A stretch of 23,494 bases of DNA, taken from positions 1 to 23,494 of the forward strand of contig JAGLDW010000948.1 in the NCBI GenBank assembly GCA_023145395.1, in the 5' to 3' direction. The notes beneath the pieces are model-generated. The model was given only the letters and a program-made list of their open reading frames with translations, was not told the origin of the DNA and did not search any database. This document shows, in pieces, positions 7,715 to 14,188 of the stretch (the stretch's first letter is position 1; each line of letters begins with the position of its first letter). A program made the position numbers and the translations under genes. The stretch comes from Lentisphaeria bacterium (GTDB lineage Bacteria > Verrucomicrobiota > Lentisphaeria > Oligosphaerales > Lenti-02).

Positions 7715-8267
7715 AAAACAGGACCAACCTAGGAATCAGAGACGCTTTTTTCTACGCTGCCTGGTGGGTCTCGCGGGCACAACCGTCGCGGGCTTTGCCG
7801 CCAAACGGGCCACGCCGCAGCAAACCGTGTGGCAGATCGACCCCTCAAAATGCACCAGTTGCGGAAAATGCGCGACCGAGTGCGTGCTCGCTGTATCTGC
7901 AGTCAAGTGCATACACACGTTCGAGATGTGCGGCTACTGCAAGCTCTGCTTCGGCTATTTCGAGTCCGACGCGCCCGCCTTGAACTCCGGCGCGGAAAAC
8001 CAACTATGTCCCACAGGCGCCATTCAGCGGCACTTCATTGAAGAGCCCTACTACGAATACACCATCGACGAGTCGCTCTGCATCGGCTGCGCCAAGTGCG
8101 TGAAGGGATGCAACGCCTGGGGGAACGGCTCGCTCCACCTGCAGATCAAGCAGGATCTTTGCCTCCATTGCAACGAATGTACCATTGCACGCGCCTGCCC
8201 CTCCAATGCCATCGTCCGGCGCCCCGCCTCACGGCCCTATTTCGATCACGCGGCCCTTACGGAGTAG
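7704..8267 (+). CDS. Tat-exported ferredoxin with ligands for four [4Fe-4S] clusters
   Basis: A 187-residue protein. ATG 7704 is preferred over GTG 7686 because AAGGAC lies about 8 nt upstream and the short form opens a standard Tat signal (NQRRFFLRCLVGLAG, residues 11-25). The mature part has sixteen ordered cysteines: 50/53/56/60, 76/79/82 with 102 (LCPTGAI), 126/129/132/136 (CIGCAKCVKGC), and 153/156/159/165 (CLHCNECTIARACP). This gives up to four [4Fe-4S] clusters of the bacterial-ferredoxin type seen in NapG/DmsB-like electron-transfer subunits. It probably relays electrons outside the cytoplasm. No catalytic subunit or quinone-oxidising membrane partner is encoded beside it; the neighbours are two anchored propellers and the four-Cys micro-protein. 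The gene ends 15 bp before the convergent amidohydrolase. Confidence 0.88.
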   Translation: MPTEKQDQPRNQRRFFLRCLVGLAGTTVAGFAAKRATPQQTVWQIDPSKCTSCGKCATECVLAVSAVKCIHTFEMCGYCKLCFGYFESDAPALNSGAENQLCPTGAIQRHFIEEPYYEYTIDESLCIGCAKCVKGCNAWGNGSLHLQIKQDLCLHCNECTIARACPSNAIVRRPASRPYFDHAALTE

Positions 8268-8282
8268 GCTCTCACCTGGAGC

Positions 8283-9170
8283 TCAGTCTCCCAGCAACCG
8301 TTCCGCATTGCCGTGAAAAATCTTCTCCTGAACAGGGTCGGAGAGGGACAGCTTGGCGAGCACGTCGAACTGGCTTCTGTCAAAATAGTCCCGCCCGAAT
8401 AGGATGCGGTCCTGGAACTCCTCCACGAATGTGGTCGCGTGCTCCAGGTCCCGGCCAAGGGAGTTCGCCCCGCTGCCTGCGGAGAGATCGCACCAGAGGT
8501 TTGAGCAACCGCGCAGAATCCGGACTAGTTCGCCGCCTGGCGTAACGGGACCCGAGGGGTAGCTGCTCGGATCCTCATCTGCGTCTCCCGATATTTCCCG
8601 CCAAAAGCCAGGCCCATGTCCGATGAAGGTGGTGTCTGGGCACATCCGGCAGGCCGTCTCGATCACCTTCATATCCCCACCGTACCACTCGGTCCAAACC
8701 GCGATGTCCTCGTATTGCTTCGCCACGCTCTGCGGCGCGCACTGCAGATGGAAGAGGACGGGAAGTCCCAGATCGCCACAGAGACGGAACATGGCAATCG
8801 CATCCGGATTATCGTACCGGACGCGGCACTTAAGCTCGCCGTAGACTTTGATTCCATGAATCGTCGCGGCCGCTTTCACCCGTGCCCGAGCATGGCGGTC
8901 ACGCGGGTCCGGCGCCCATCCCCCCACAAGGCGGTTGGGATACTTCTCAAGACCCCGCAACACAAGATCGAGAGAAGCACCGACTCCACGCGGATCCATA
9001 TGCTGGTAGTAGTTTGGACACGCCTGATTGTACTCGGCCTCAGGAAGCTCCCAGGACAGTAGCCAGGTCTTGGCAATCCCATGCTCATCCATATTAGCAA
9101 TGAGTGCATCGACATTGTGCCCGTGCCAGTTCGGATGGTTGTGAACGTCAATCACAGTGTGCGGAATCAT
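8283..9170 (-). CDS. Amidohydrolase-2 family TIM-barrel metal-dependent hydrolase
   Basis: A 295-residue protein. ATG 9170 is supported by AAGGGAG upstream and by the immediate start of the catalytic core. VIDVHNHPN carries the HxH metal motif (His10, His12). Later residues fitting the amidohydrolase_2 barrel include IHGIKVYGE, VLFHLQCAP (His), TFIGHGPGFW (His) and LFGRDYF (Asp). These enzymes hydrolyse or decarboxylate small carboxylates, lactones or amides; the substrate is not predictable from sequence. No signal peptide is seen, so it is cytoplasmic. It overlaps the end of the ABC ATPase gene by 23 bp, so the transporter probably imports the substrate or a related compound. Confidence 0.85.
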   Translation of the reverse strand: MIPHTVIDVHNHPNWHGHNVDALIANMDEHGIAKTWLLSWELPEAEYNQACPNYYQHMDPRGVGASLDLVLRGLEKYPNRLVGGWAPDPRDRHARARVKAAATIHGIKVYGELKCRVRYDNPDAIAMFRLCGDLGLPVLFHLQCAPQSVAKQYEDIAVWTEWYGGDMKVIETACRMCPDTTFIGHGPGFWREISGDADEDPSSYPSGPVTPGGELVRILRGCSNLWCDLSAGSGANSLGRDLEHATTFVEEFQDRILFGRDYFDRSQFDVLAKLSLSDPVQEKIFHGNAERLLGD

Positions 9171-9807
9171 GCTTTGTTTCTCCCTTGTCTCGTGGATGGT
9201 TGATTGTAACAGGCGTCTCGAAGATCTCGATAATTTCGGGTGACAACGGTTCAATGTGTGCGCGCACATGGCTGACGGCAAGTAGGGTGACCGGACGCTC
9301 CCTCCGAATTCGGAGGATCTCGTCACGGACAACGCCCACCATGCTGTCGTCCAGGAAGGCGAACGGTTCATCAAGCAGGAGAAGGTCGGGTTCGACGGCG
9401 AAAGCACGTGCCAAGTTGACACGACGGCGCATGCCTCCACTCAGCTCGCCGGGACATCGGTCGGCAGCATCGCTCAGTCCAAGCCGCTCCAACCATTCGT
9501 CCGCACGCCGACTCGCCTCCTCAAGATCGTCCACATCCCGCAACAGTGCAAGCACCACGTTCTGACGAACGCTCCGCCAGGGGATCAACCGATCTTTCTG
9601 GAAGACATATCCTGGCCGCCGAGCTTCGACGCGCACGGTCCCACGGTCAGGGCGCACAAGGCCAGCGACCACGTTCAGCACAGTCGTCTTCCCGCATCCG
9701 GAATCGCCCAAGAGGCAAATCATGCCGCCGACGGGCACCACGAGCGAAACACGCGCAAGGACGGGCAACCCGGCATAGGAAACAGCAACGTCACAAAGCT
9801 CAATCAC
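9148..9807 (-). CDS. NitT/TauT-type ABC transporter ATP-binding protein
   Basis: A 219-residue ATPase. The frame is open further upstream, but GTG 9807 is chosen because it overlaps the permease stop as GTGA and starts at IELCDVAVSYAG, the usual first strand. All ATPase motifs are intact: Walker A GDSGCGKTT (34-42), Q-loop VFQKDRLIPW (~67-76), signature LSGGMRRRVNLARA (122-135), Walker B LLLLDEPFAFLD (142-153) and switch His in AVSH (180). The FQ-x-x-x-L-x-PW Q-loop is typical of SsuB/TauB/NrtD-like ATPases importing sulfonates, nitrate or related anions, or pyrimidine precursors. It pairs with the adjacent permease. No solute-binding protein is encoded nearby. Confidence 0.9.
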   Translation of the reverse strand: MIELCDVAVSYAGLPVLARVSLVVPVGGMICLLGDSGCGKTTVLNVVAGLVRPDRGTVRVEARRPGYVFQKDRLIPWRSVRQNVVLALLRDVDDLEEASRRADEWLERLGLSDAADRCPGELSGGMRRRVNLARAFAVEPDLLLLDEPFAFLDDSMVGVVRDEILRIRRERPVTLLAVSHVRAHIEPLSPEIIEIFETPVTINHPRDKGETKHDSAHCD

Positions 9808-10559
9808 GACGACTCCCCCCCCCCGCGCATAGGTTGGATCAGACACCACTCCAAGGCCAGCCCCACTAGGATGACAAGCAACGTCCACCCAAACAACCGC
9901 GGCATGTCCAAGAGTCGATACGCCCAATAAATGCGGGAACCAACCCCAGAATCGGCGCCGAAAAACTCCGCCGTCGCGGTGACCTTCCAAGTGACGCCCA
10001 ACGCAAAGGAAAAAGCGCCCAACGCGTGACGAGACACCCCCGGGAGCAGAATGTGACGCAGAACAGACCATCTTGGAATGCGGTACACGCGAGCCATGCC
10101 CAGAAGATCACTGTCCATCGAGACGACAGCGTGCGAAATGCTTGAGAAAAGTGGAGGAAACGCGGAGGCGATAACCACGAGAACCGGAACCGTTGCGCCG
10201 GTGCTTGCCCAGACGAGCAACAGGGAAATCCAGACAATCGGAGGACAGCTCTGAACCATGCTCACAAGCGGGGACACGACGGCCATCGCCCGACGGCTCA
10301 AACCGCATGGAATGCCCACCACAAACGCCAACGCCGCAGCGATCGCAAGCCCCGCGCTCCCGCGAAACAGCGTTAAACAGAGGTGCCGCCACGTTGCACC
10401 GTCCAAAAGCAGCGTCGCAAGTTCGCGGGAAACACGTAGGGGAGACGGGACCAGGCGACTTCCACACACCCAGTTCGCTCCGGCCCAAAGCGACAGCGCG
10501 AGAGCCACTGAAAGCAGGATTCCAAGTGCACTATGGGGGCGCTGTCTAGAGGTCGGCAC
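9804..10559 (-). CDS. NitT/TauT-type ABC transporter permease
   Basis: A 251-residue inner-membrane protein with about six hydrophobic helices, beginning with LGILLSVALALSLWAGANW. The cytoplasmic EAA-like loop MDSDLLGMARVYRIPRWSVL is followed by HILLPGVSRHALGAFSFALG, which contacts the ATPase. SsuC/TauC relatives share the VPSPLRV entry and the TATAEFFGADSGVGSRIYWA motif. GTG 10559 is preferred: AGGA lies about 12 nt upstream, whereas the longer frame to 10673 begins with a Cys/His-rich stretch unlike a permease. The C-terminus is encoded by a run of ten G (C at 9815-9824 on the + strand), giving MRGGGESS just before the GTGA overlap with the ATPase gene. Confidence 0.87.
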   Translation of the reverse strand: MPTSRQRPHSALGILLSVALALSLWAGANWVCGSRLVPSPLRVSRELATLLLDGATWRHLCLTLFRGSAGLAIAAALAFVVGIPCGLSRRAMAVVSPLVSMVQSCPPIVWISLLLVWASTGATVPVLVVIASAFPPLFSSISHAVVSMDSDLLGMARVYRIPRWSVLRHILLPGVSRHALGAFSFALGVTWKVTATAEFFGADSGVGSRIYWAYRLLDMPRLFGWTLLVILVGLALEWCLIQPMRGGGESS

Positions 10560-10639
10560 GAAAAGTTTCCTACACCGGCATATGTGATGATGACGTGGTC
10601 GTGACGCGCAAGGGGAGGATTGCGAGTCGTAGTCTACAT

Positions 10640-10691
10640 GTGTCAGACACCTGCGGCAAGCTTGACAGAGCACAAGAGCGAGGGATATTCA
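10640..10691 (+). promoter_or_regulatory. Candidate sigma70 promoter with upstream palindrome
   Basis: A perfect -35, TTGACA at 10662-10667, is followed after 16-18 nt by overlapping -10-like hexamers within GATATTCA (10684-10691). It points toward the DUF6941/GspFGH operon, whose first start codon is ~60 nt downstream. The palindrome GTGTC-A-GACAC at 10640-10650, 11 bp upstream of the -35, could be an operator half-site. Confidence 0.5.
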
Positions 10692-10749
10692 AAGTGGTTG
10701 AAAACACGCACGCAATGACCTTTCCACCTCTCGCACAGGAGACGCACGC

Positions 10750-11199
10750 ATGCCCTTGTCCGAATCGCCAATGGGACTCGCTCTGGTAGTCTGCGACACC
10801 ATCATCGAGGACAAGACGACAGGCAAGAAGACTCTCGTGGGACTCTTCGATCGAGTGCAGACCCTGAAGCTCCCCTGCGCGCATCCCGCCATGTCCATCT
10901 TGGTCACACTGACCGGGGGCCGCGGAGACTACCCTGCCGAAGTCATCTGCCGACACACGGAGACAGACGAGGTGACCTTCTCCGCCAAGGGGAAAGTCAC
11001 ACTGCGCGACCCCAGGCAAGTGGTCGATCTGGTGTTCCGGCTGAACGGCGTACGCTTCAAGCATGCAGGCATGCACTGGGTCCAGTTTCTCGCCGACGAT
11101 ATGCCGATCATGATGCGCCCCCTTTTCATCTCGCTCCGCGAGAAAGGAAAAGATGGGAAGGATGAAAAGAAGGATGAACCAGGGCACATCGGAAACTAA
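10750..11199 (+). CDS. DUF6941-like small conserved protein
   Basis: A 149-residue soluble protein, start ATG 10750 with AGGAG about 8 nt upstream. The opening MGLALVVCDTIIEDKTTGKKTLVGLFDRVQTLKLPCAHP resembles the DUF6941-type pattern (A-x-x-x-CD-x-ii-x-D-x-x-(t)-g-K-x-slvGlfd-x-i). The rest is mostly beta, with VTLTGGRGDYPAEVICRH and a later VVDLVFRLNGVRFKHAGMHWVQFLADD segment. The tail is Lys/Asp/Glu-rich. The function is unknown; the fold is plausibly an immunoglobulin-like or C2-like beta sandwich, inferred only from strand pattern. It is first in a rightward unit with GspF, 20 bp downstream. Confidence 0.68.
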   Translation: MPLSESPMGLALVVCDTIIEDKTTGKKTLVGLFDRVQTLKLPCAHPAMSILVTLTGGRGDYPAEVICRHTETDEVTFSAKGKVTLRDPRQVVDLVFRLNGVRFKHAGMHWVQFLADDMPIMMRPLFISLREKGKDGKDEKKDEPGHIGN

Positions 11200-11219
11200 C
11201 AGCGAGCACCCTCCCGCAT

Positions 11220-12416
11220 ATGGCTCTATTCAAATTCAAAGTCAGCGACCAGACAGGCAAGGTCAATGAGCTTCTTATCGAAGCAGACTCCCAGGCCGAC
11301 GCCACCAGACGGATCCAGAGGCGAGGCATGCTCCCCCTGCAGTTTCTGGGCGAGGGGGCGGCCGCTGGCCCGGGTGGATTCAACCTGCGGAAACGCTTCG
11401 ACGTAGTCGATTTCACCGATCGTCTCGTCCCTCTGCTCGATGCGAACATCCCCGTGGAGCGAGCGCTCGGCATCGTGGGCGAAGGCATGGAGGACGGCTA
11501 TGCCTCCACCCTCGTGGCGGACCTGCGTCGAGGACTTCACGAAGGACGCCGGCTCTCCAGTCTCATCCGCGACCGGGGAAATGTGTTTCCGGAACTATAT
11601 CCGAATGTGGTTGAAGCAGGGGAGGAGGCGGGCGCGCTGCCTCAGATCATGACCGAGATGCGCCGGTTCCTCACCGACGCCCGCGAAATGCGGGCTTTCA
11701 TCATCTCCAGCTCCATCTACCCGCTTTTCATCGTGGTGTCGGGGTTGACCATGCTTGGAATCGTCCTCGGAGTCATCGTTCCCCGTTTTGCACGTGTTCT
11801 GGTGAGCACGACAAAAGATCCATCGACTTCGACGCGCCTGCTACTAGCATTGTCCAGCTTCGCCCAGTCCTATTGGTGGATCGCACCCGTGGGCATCATC
11901 TTGGCCGGACTACTGACACTCTGGATTCGGGCGGACGAACGTGCGCGCGCAGTCTACGACGAGTTCATACTCCGCGTGCCTCTCGCCGGACGCTTGACGC
12001 TGCGAACCAATCTGGGACGAATGGCCCGCACCATGGCCATTCTCATGCGCAGTGGCGTGCATCTGTTGGAGACGGTGGAAATCGCCAACCGTGTCATCGG
12101 CAACCGCACGCTGCGGCAGTCCTTTGCCGGTCTCGCCAGCGAGTTGCGCCGGGGCCAGCGTCTCTCCCATGCCCTCGGCAACAGCAACCATATTCCCTCC
12201 TTCATGCTGCGCATGGTGGCTGTCGGGGAGGAGACCGGCGATGTCGCGATCATGCTGGAGCGCGTAGCCGACCGCTATGACGAAGAGGTAAAGCGACTTG
12301 TCAAGAGAATGCTGAACCTCTTCGAGCCAATGGTCATCATCTTCCTCGGCTTCTTCGTCGGGGGCTTGGTGCTGCTCATGTTCCTGGCTATCATGGACAT
12401 GCAAAGCGGCATCTGA
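11220..12416 (+). CDS. gspF: Type II secretion / type IV pilus inner-membrane protein GspF/PilC
   Basis: A 398-residue protein of standard length. It shows the family plan: a short N-terminal domain (ALFKFKVSDQTGKV, then ADATRRIQRRGMLPLQF), a first T2SSF domain (FTDRLVPLLDANIPVERALGIV, then FPELYPNVVEAGEEAGALPQIM) and a hydrophobic pair. A second T2SSF domain follows (RTMAILMRSGVHLLETVEIANRVIGN, then PSFMLRMVAVGEETGDVAIML), and a C-terminal transmembrane helix near residue 370-392. GspF is the polytopic platform around which the assembly ATPase drives pseudopilus growth. No GspE ATPase, GspD secretin or GspK is present in the window. No strong ribosome site precedes ATG 11220. GspG and GspH follow directly. 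Confidence 0.92.
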   Translation: MALFKFKVSDQTGKVNELLIEADSQADATRRIQRRGMLPLQFLGEGAAAGPGGFNLRKRFDVVDFTDRLVPLLDANIPVERALGIVGEGMEDGYASTLVADLRRGLHEGRRLSSLIRDRGNVFPELYPNVVEAGEEAGALPQIMTEMRRFLTDAREMRAFIISSSIYPLFIVVSGLTMLGIVLGVIVPRFARVLVSTTKDPSTSTRLLLALSSFAQSYWWIAPVGIILAGLLTLWIRADERARAVYDEFILRVPLAGRLTLRTNLGRMARTMAILMRSGVHLLETVEIANRVIGNRTLRQSFAGLASELRRGQRLSHALGNSNHIPSFMLRMVAVGEETGDVAIMLERVADRYDEEVKRLVKRMLNLFEPMVIIFLGFFVGGLVLLMFLAIMDMQSGI

Positions 12417-12455
12417 TTCATGAGACAGGCAGACACACACCCAAAGGAGTGGAAA

Positions 12456-12875
12456 GTGGAAATCAGACGGAGAAAAAGGCGCAGATCCTTCACCCTCATC
12501 GAAATCATGGTGGTCGTGGTCATTATCGGCATGATCCTCGGCCTCGTCGGCCCTGCGGTCATGGGAATGCTTGGAAAAGCCAAGACCAAGAACGCTAGAA
12601 GCCAGACGAAACTGCTCAAGGACACGGTCAACGCGTACTACTTGGACTGCCAGACCTACCCCGCCAGGCTCGCCGACCTGCTCACGAATCCCGGCGACGA
12701 CAAATGGGCAGGCCCGTATATGACAGTCAAGAACATCCCAAAAGACCCATGGGGGGAAGACTACCTCTACGACATTCCCGGGCAGGAAACCCCCTTCGAC
12801 ATCTACAGCTACGGCGCCGACAAGGCGCAGGGCGGAAAAAGCAACGACACGGATGTAAGCTGCTGGGACGAATAA
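12456..12875 (+). CDS. gspG: Type II secretion major pseudopilin GspG
   Basis: GTG 12456 is chosen over ATG 12420 because a strong AAAGGAG (12443-12449) lies 6 nt before the GTG while the ATG has none. The result is a 139-residue prepilin with a short basic leader (MEIRRRKRRRS). The prepilin helix FTLIEIMVVVVIIGMILG follows with Glu5 conserved. The residue before the cleavage site is Ser instead of the usual Gly. The C-terminal globular part has the GspG markers DPWGEDYLYDIPG and FDIYSYGADKAQGGKSNDTDVSCW, matching the calcium-loop region of GspG. It is the main subunit of the pseudopilus piston. The gene lies 39 bp after gspF and 16 bp before gspH. Confidence 0.9.
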   Translation: MEIRRRKRRRSFTLIEIMVVVVIIGMILGLVGPAVMGMLGKAKTKNARSQTKLLKDTVNAYYLDCQTYPARLADLLTNPGDDKWAGPYMTVKNIPKDPWGEDYLYDIPGQETPFDIYSYGADKAQGGKSNDTDVSCWDE

Positions 12876-12891
12876 GCCGATCACAGCCAAC

Positions 12892-13446
12892 ATGAACAAC
12901 CTCACTCGTAAGGAAAGAAGCAGTGCCTTCACGCTGCTCGAGATCCTTGTCGTTCTGGCAATCATCATTCTCGCTACGGCGCTGGTGGCGCCGTCCATCG
13001 GCAGAATGCCGGGGCGCCTGACGGTGGAGCAGGCGCTGTCCTCCATTCGCACCGCCATGTCCGAGTCCGCACTCGTGGCCAGAGCCGGCGGCACTCCCAT
13101 GCGCCTGACATTGAACATGGAAGACAACAGTTTCTCACTGGCTGCGTTCACACCCGAAAAGGGGTTCGCGGCGGACACAGTCCCCCATCCCCAGAAAAAA
13201 GATGCGCCCCACCCAGAGAAGCAAGCGCCAGGGTTGGTGACAAGCTCCTCCTTGTTCAAACTCTCTAAAGAAATCAAGTGGGACGATGAGATCGATGCAA
13301 CCATGAACGACGCCCCAGAGTTCCTCTTCTTCCCGGACGGCGAAGCCACCGGGCCCGTGCTGCAATTCATGGTCGCGAGACAACACTTCAAACTGAGTGT
13401 CGATCGACTCACTGGTGCATGTGCCATCCGAGACGGCGATTGGTGA
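12892..13446 (+). CDS. gspH: GspH-like minor pseudopilin
   Basis: A 184-residue prepilin: leader MNNLTRKERSSA, then FTLLEILVVLAIIILATALVAP with Glu5. The residue before the cleavage site is Ala, not Gly. The globular part opens with SIGRMPGRLTVEQALSSIRTAMSESALVARAGGTPMRL, the standard GspH pattern in which a helix leads to a beta region. A Pro/Lys/His-rich insertion (around residues 95-115) is unusual. The protein ends FKLSVDRLTGACAIRDGDW. It is likely a minor pseudopilin at the tip or along the pseudopilus. It lies in the operon between gspG and trmO, with 7 bp to the next start. Confidence 0.85.
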   Translation: MNNLTRKERSSAFTLLEILVVLAIIILATALVAPSIGRMPGRLTVEQALSSIRTAMSESALVARAGGTPMRLTLNMEDNSFSLAAFTPEKGFAADTVPHPQKKDAPHPEKQAPGLVTSSSLFKLSKEIKWDDEIDATMNDAPEFLFFPDGEATGPVLQFMVARQHFKLSVDRLTGACAIRDGDW

Positions 13447-13453
13447 TTCTTCC

Positions 13454-14188
13454 ATGTCCTACGAATACGAACCCGTCGGCATCATCCGATCCTGCTTCTC
13501 CGACAAGTTCGGCACGCCACGCCAGTCCGGATTGACACCGGCGGCCACAGGCACTCTCGAACTTCTCCCACCCTATGACCAGCCGGAAACCGTGCGCGGT
13601 CTCGAGGGGTTCTCCCATCTATGGCTTGTCTTCGTGTTCCATCAATGCGCAGAAAAGGGGTGGCATCCCACTGTGCGCCCTCCCCGCCTGGGCGGAAATC
13701 AGCGCCTCGGCGTCTTCGCGACCCGCTCCCCGTTCAGACCCAACTCACTCGGACTCTCAGCCGTCCGCCTGCTTGGGGTGGACACGAACGGAGGGGTGCG
13801 CCTGCGTCTTGGTGGTCTCGATCTGATCGATGGCACTCCTGTCCTTGATGCCAAGCCCTATGTGGCCTACGCAGATAGTTTGCCGCAGGCGAAGTGTGGA
13901 TTCGCAACAGACCCTCCGGCACCTCTTCTCAAGGTGAGTTTCTCCGAGGAGGCAGATGAAGCGGTGGAAGCTCTGGATAGCAGCCATCCAAACCTCCGGC
14001 AACTTGTCGAAGAAGTCATCCGACTCGATCCCCGCCCCGCATACAGACAAGGGGACGAGACAGACCGCGTGTATGGGATGGTGCTGCATGGGCTGGAAAT
14101 ACGCTGGAGCGTGGCGGGTGACACGGCGTTCGTGACAAGCATCGGCGGGAAAGACGATCCATGCATCAAGCGACAAGGCGTAAAATGA
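13454..14188 (+). CDS. trmO: tRNA (t6A37) N6-methyltransferase TrmO
   Basis: A 244-residue TsaA/TrmO (VirR/YaeB) family protein, near the E. coli length of 235. TrmO uses SAM to make m6t6A at position 37 of threonine tRNA. Family motifs in order: YEPVGIIRSCFSDKFGTPRQ, LEGFSHLWLVFVFHQ, RPPRLGGNQRLGVFATRSPFRPNSLGLSAVRL (the SAM-binding beta-barrel core), LDLIDGTPVLDAKPYV, and a C-terminal domain with DPRPAYR. ATG 13454 gives the natural start; a longer frame overlaps gspH. It sits downstream of gspFGH by only 7 bp and overlaps the sulfatase gene by 4 bp (ATGA), an unexpected operon for a tRNA enzyme. Confidence 0.92.
   Translation: MSYEYEPVGIIRSCFSDKFGTPRQSGLTPAATGTLELLPPYDQPETVRGLEGFSHLWLVFVFHQCAEKGWHPTVRPPRLGGNQRLGVFATRSPFRPNSLGLSAVRLLGVDTNGGVRLRLGGLDLIDGTPVLDAKPYVAYADSLPQAKCGFATDPPAPLLKVSFSEEADEAVEALDSSHPNLRQLVEEVIRLDPRPAYRQGDETDRVYGMVLHGLEIRWSVAGDTAFVTSIGGKDDPCIKRQGVK

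Noticed and set aside
10560..10673. N-terminal extension of the ABC permease
   Set aside because: The extra residues are Cys/His/Arg-rich and unlike a permease N-terminus. GTG 10559 with AGGA upstream gives the usual family length.
12420..12455. ATG 12420 as the gspG start
   Set aside because: No ribosome site precedes it, while GTG 12456 has AAAGGAG at 6 nt and gives a normal-length prepilin leader.
11910..13427. 505-codon open frame on the - strand, rich in His, Asp and Glu
   Set aside because: It is antisense to gspF, gspG and gspH, all of which have clear family motifs. The His/Asp/Glu-rich segments are reverse-strand readings of hydrophobic codons.
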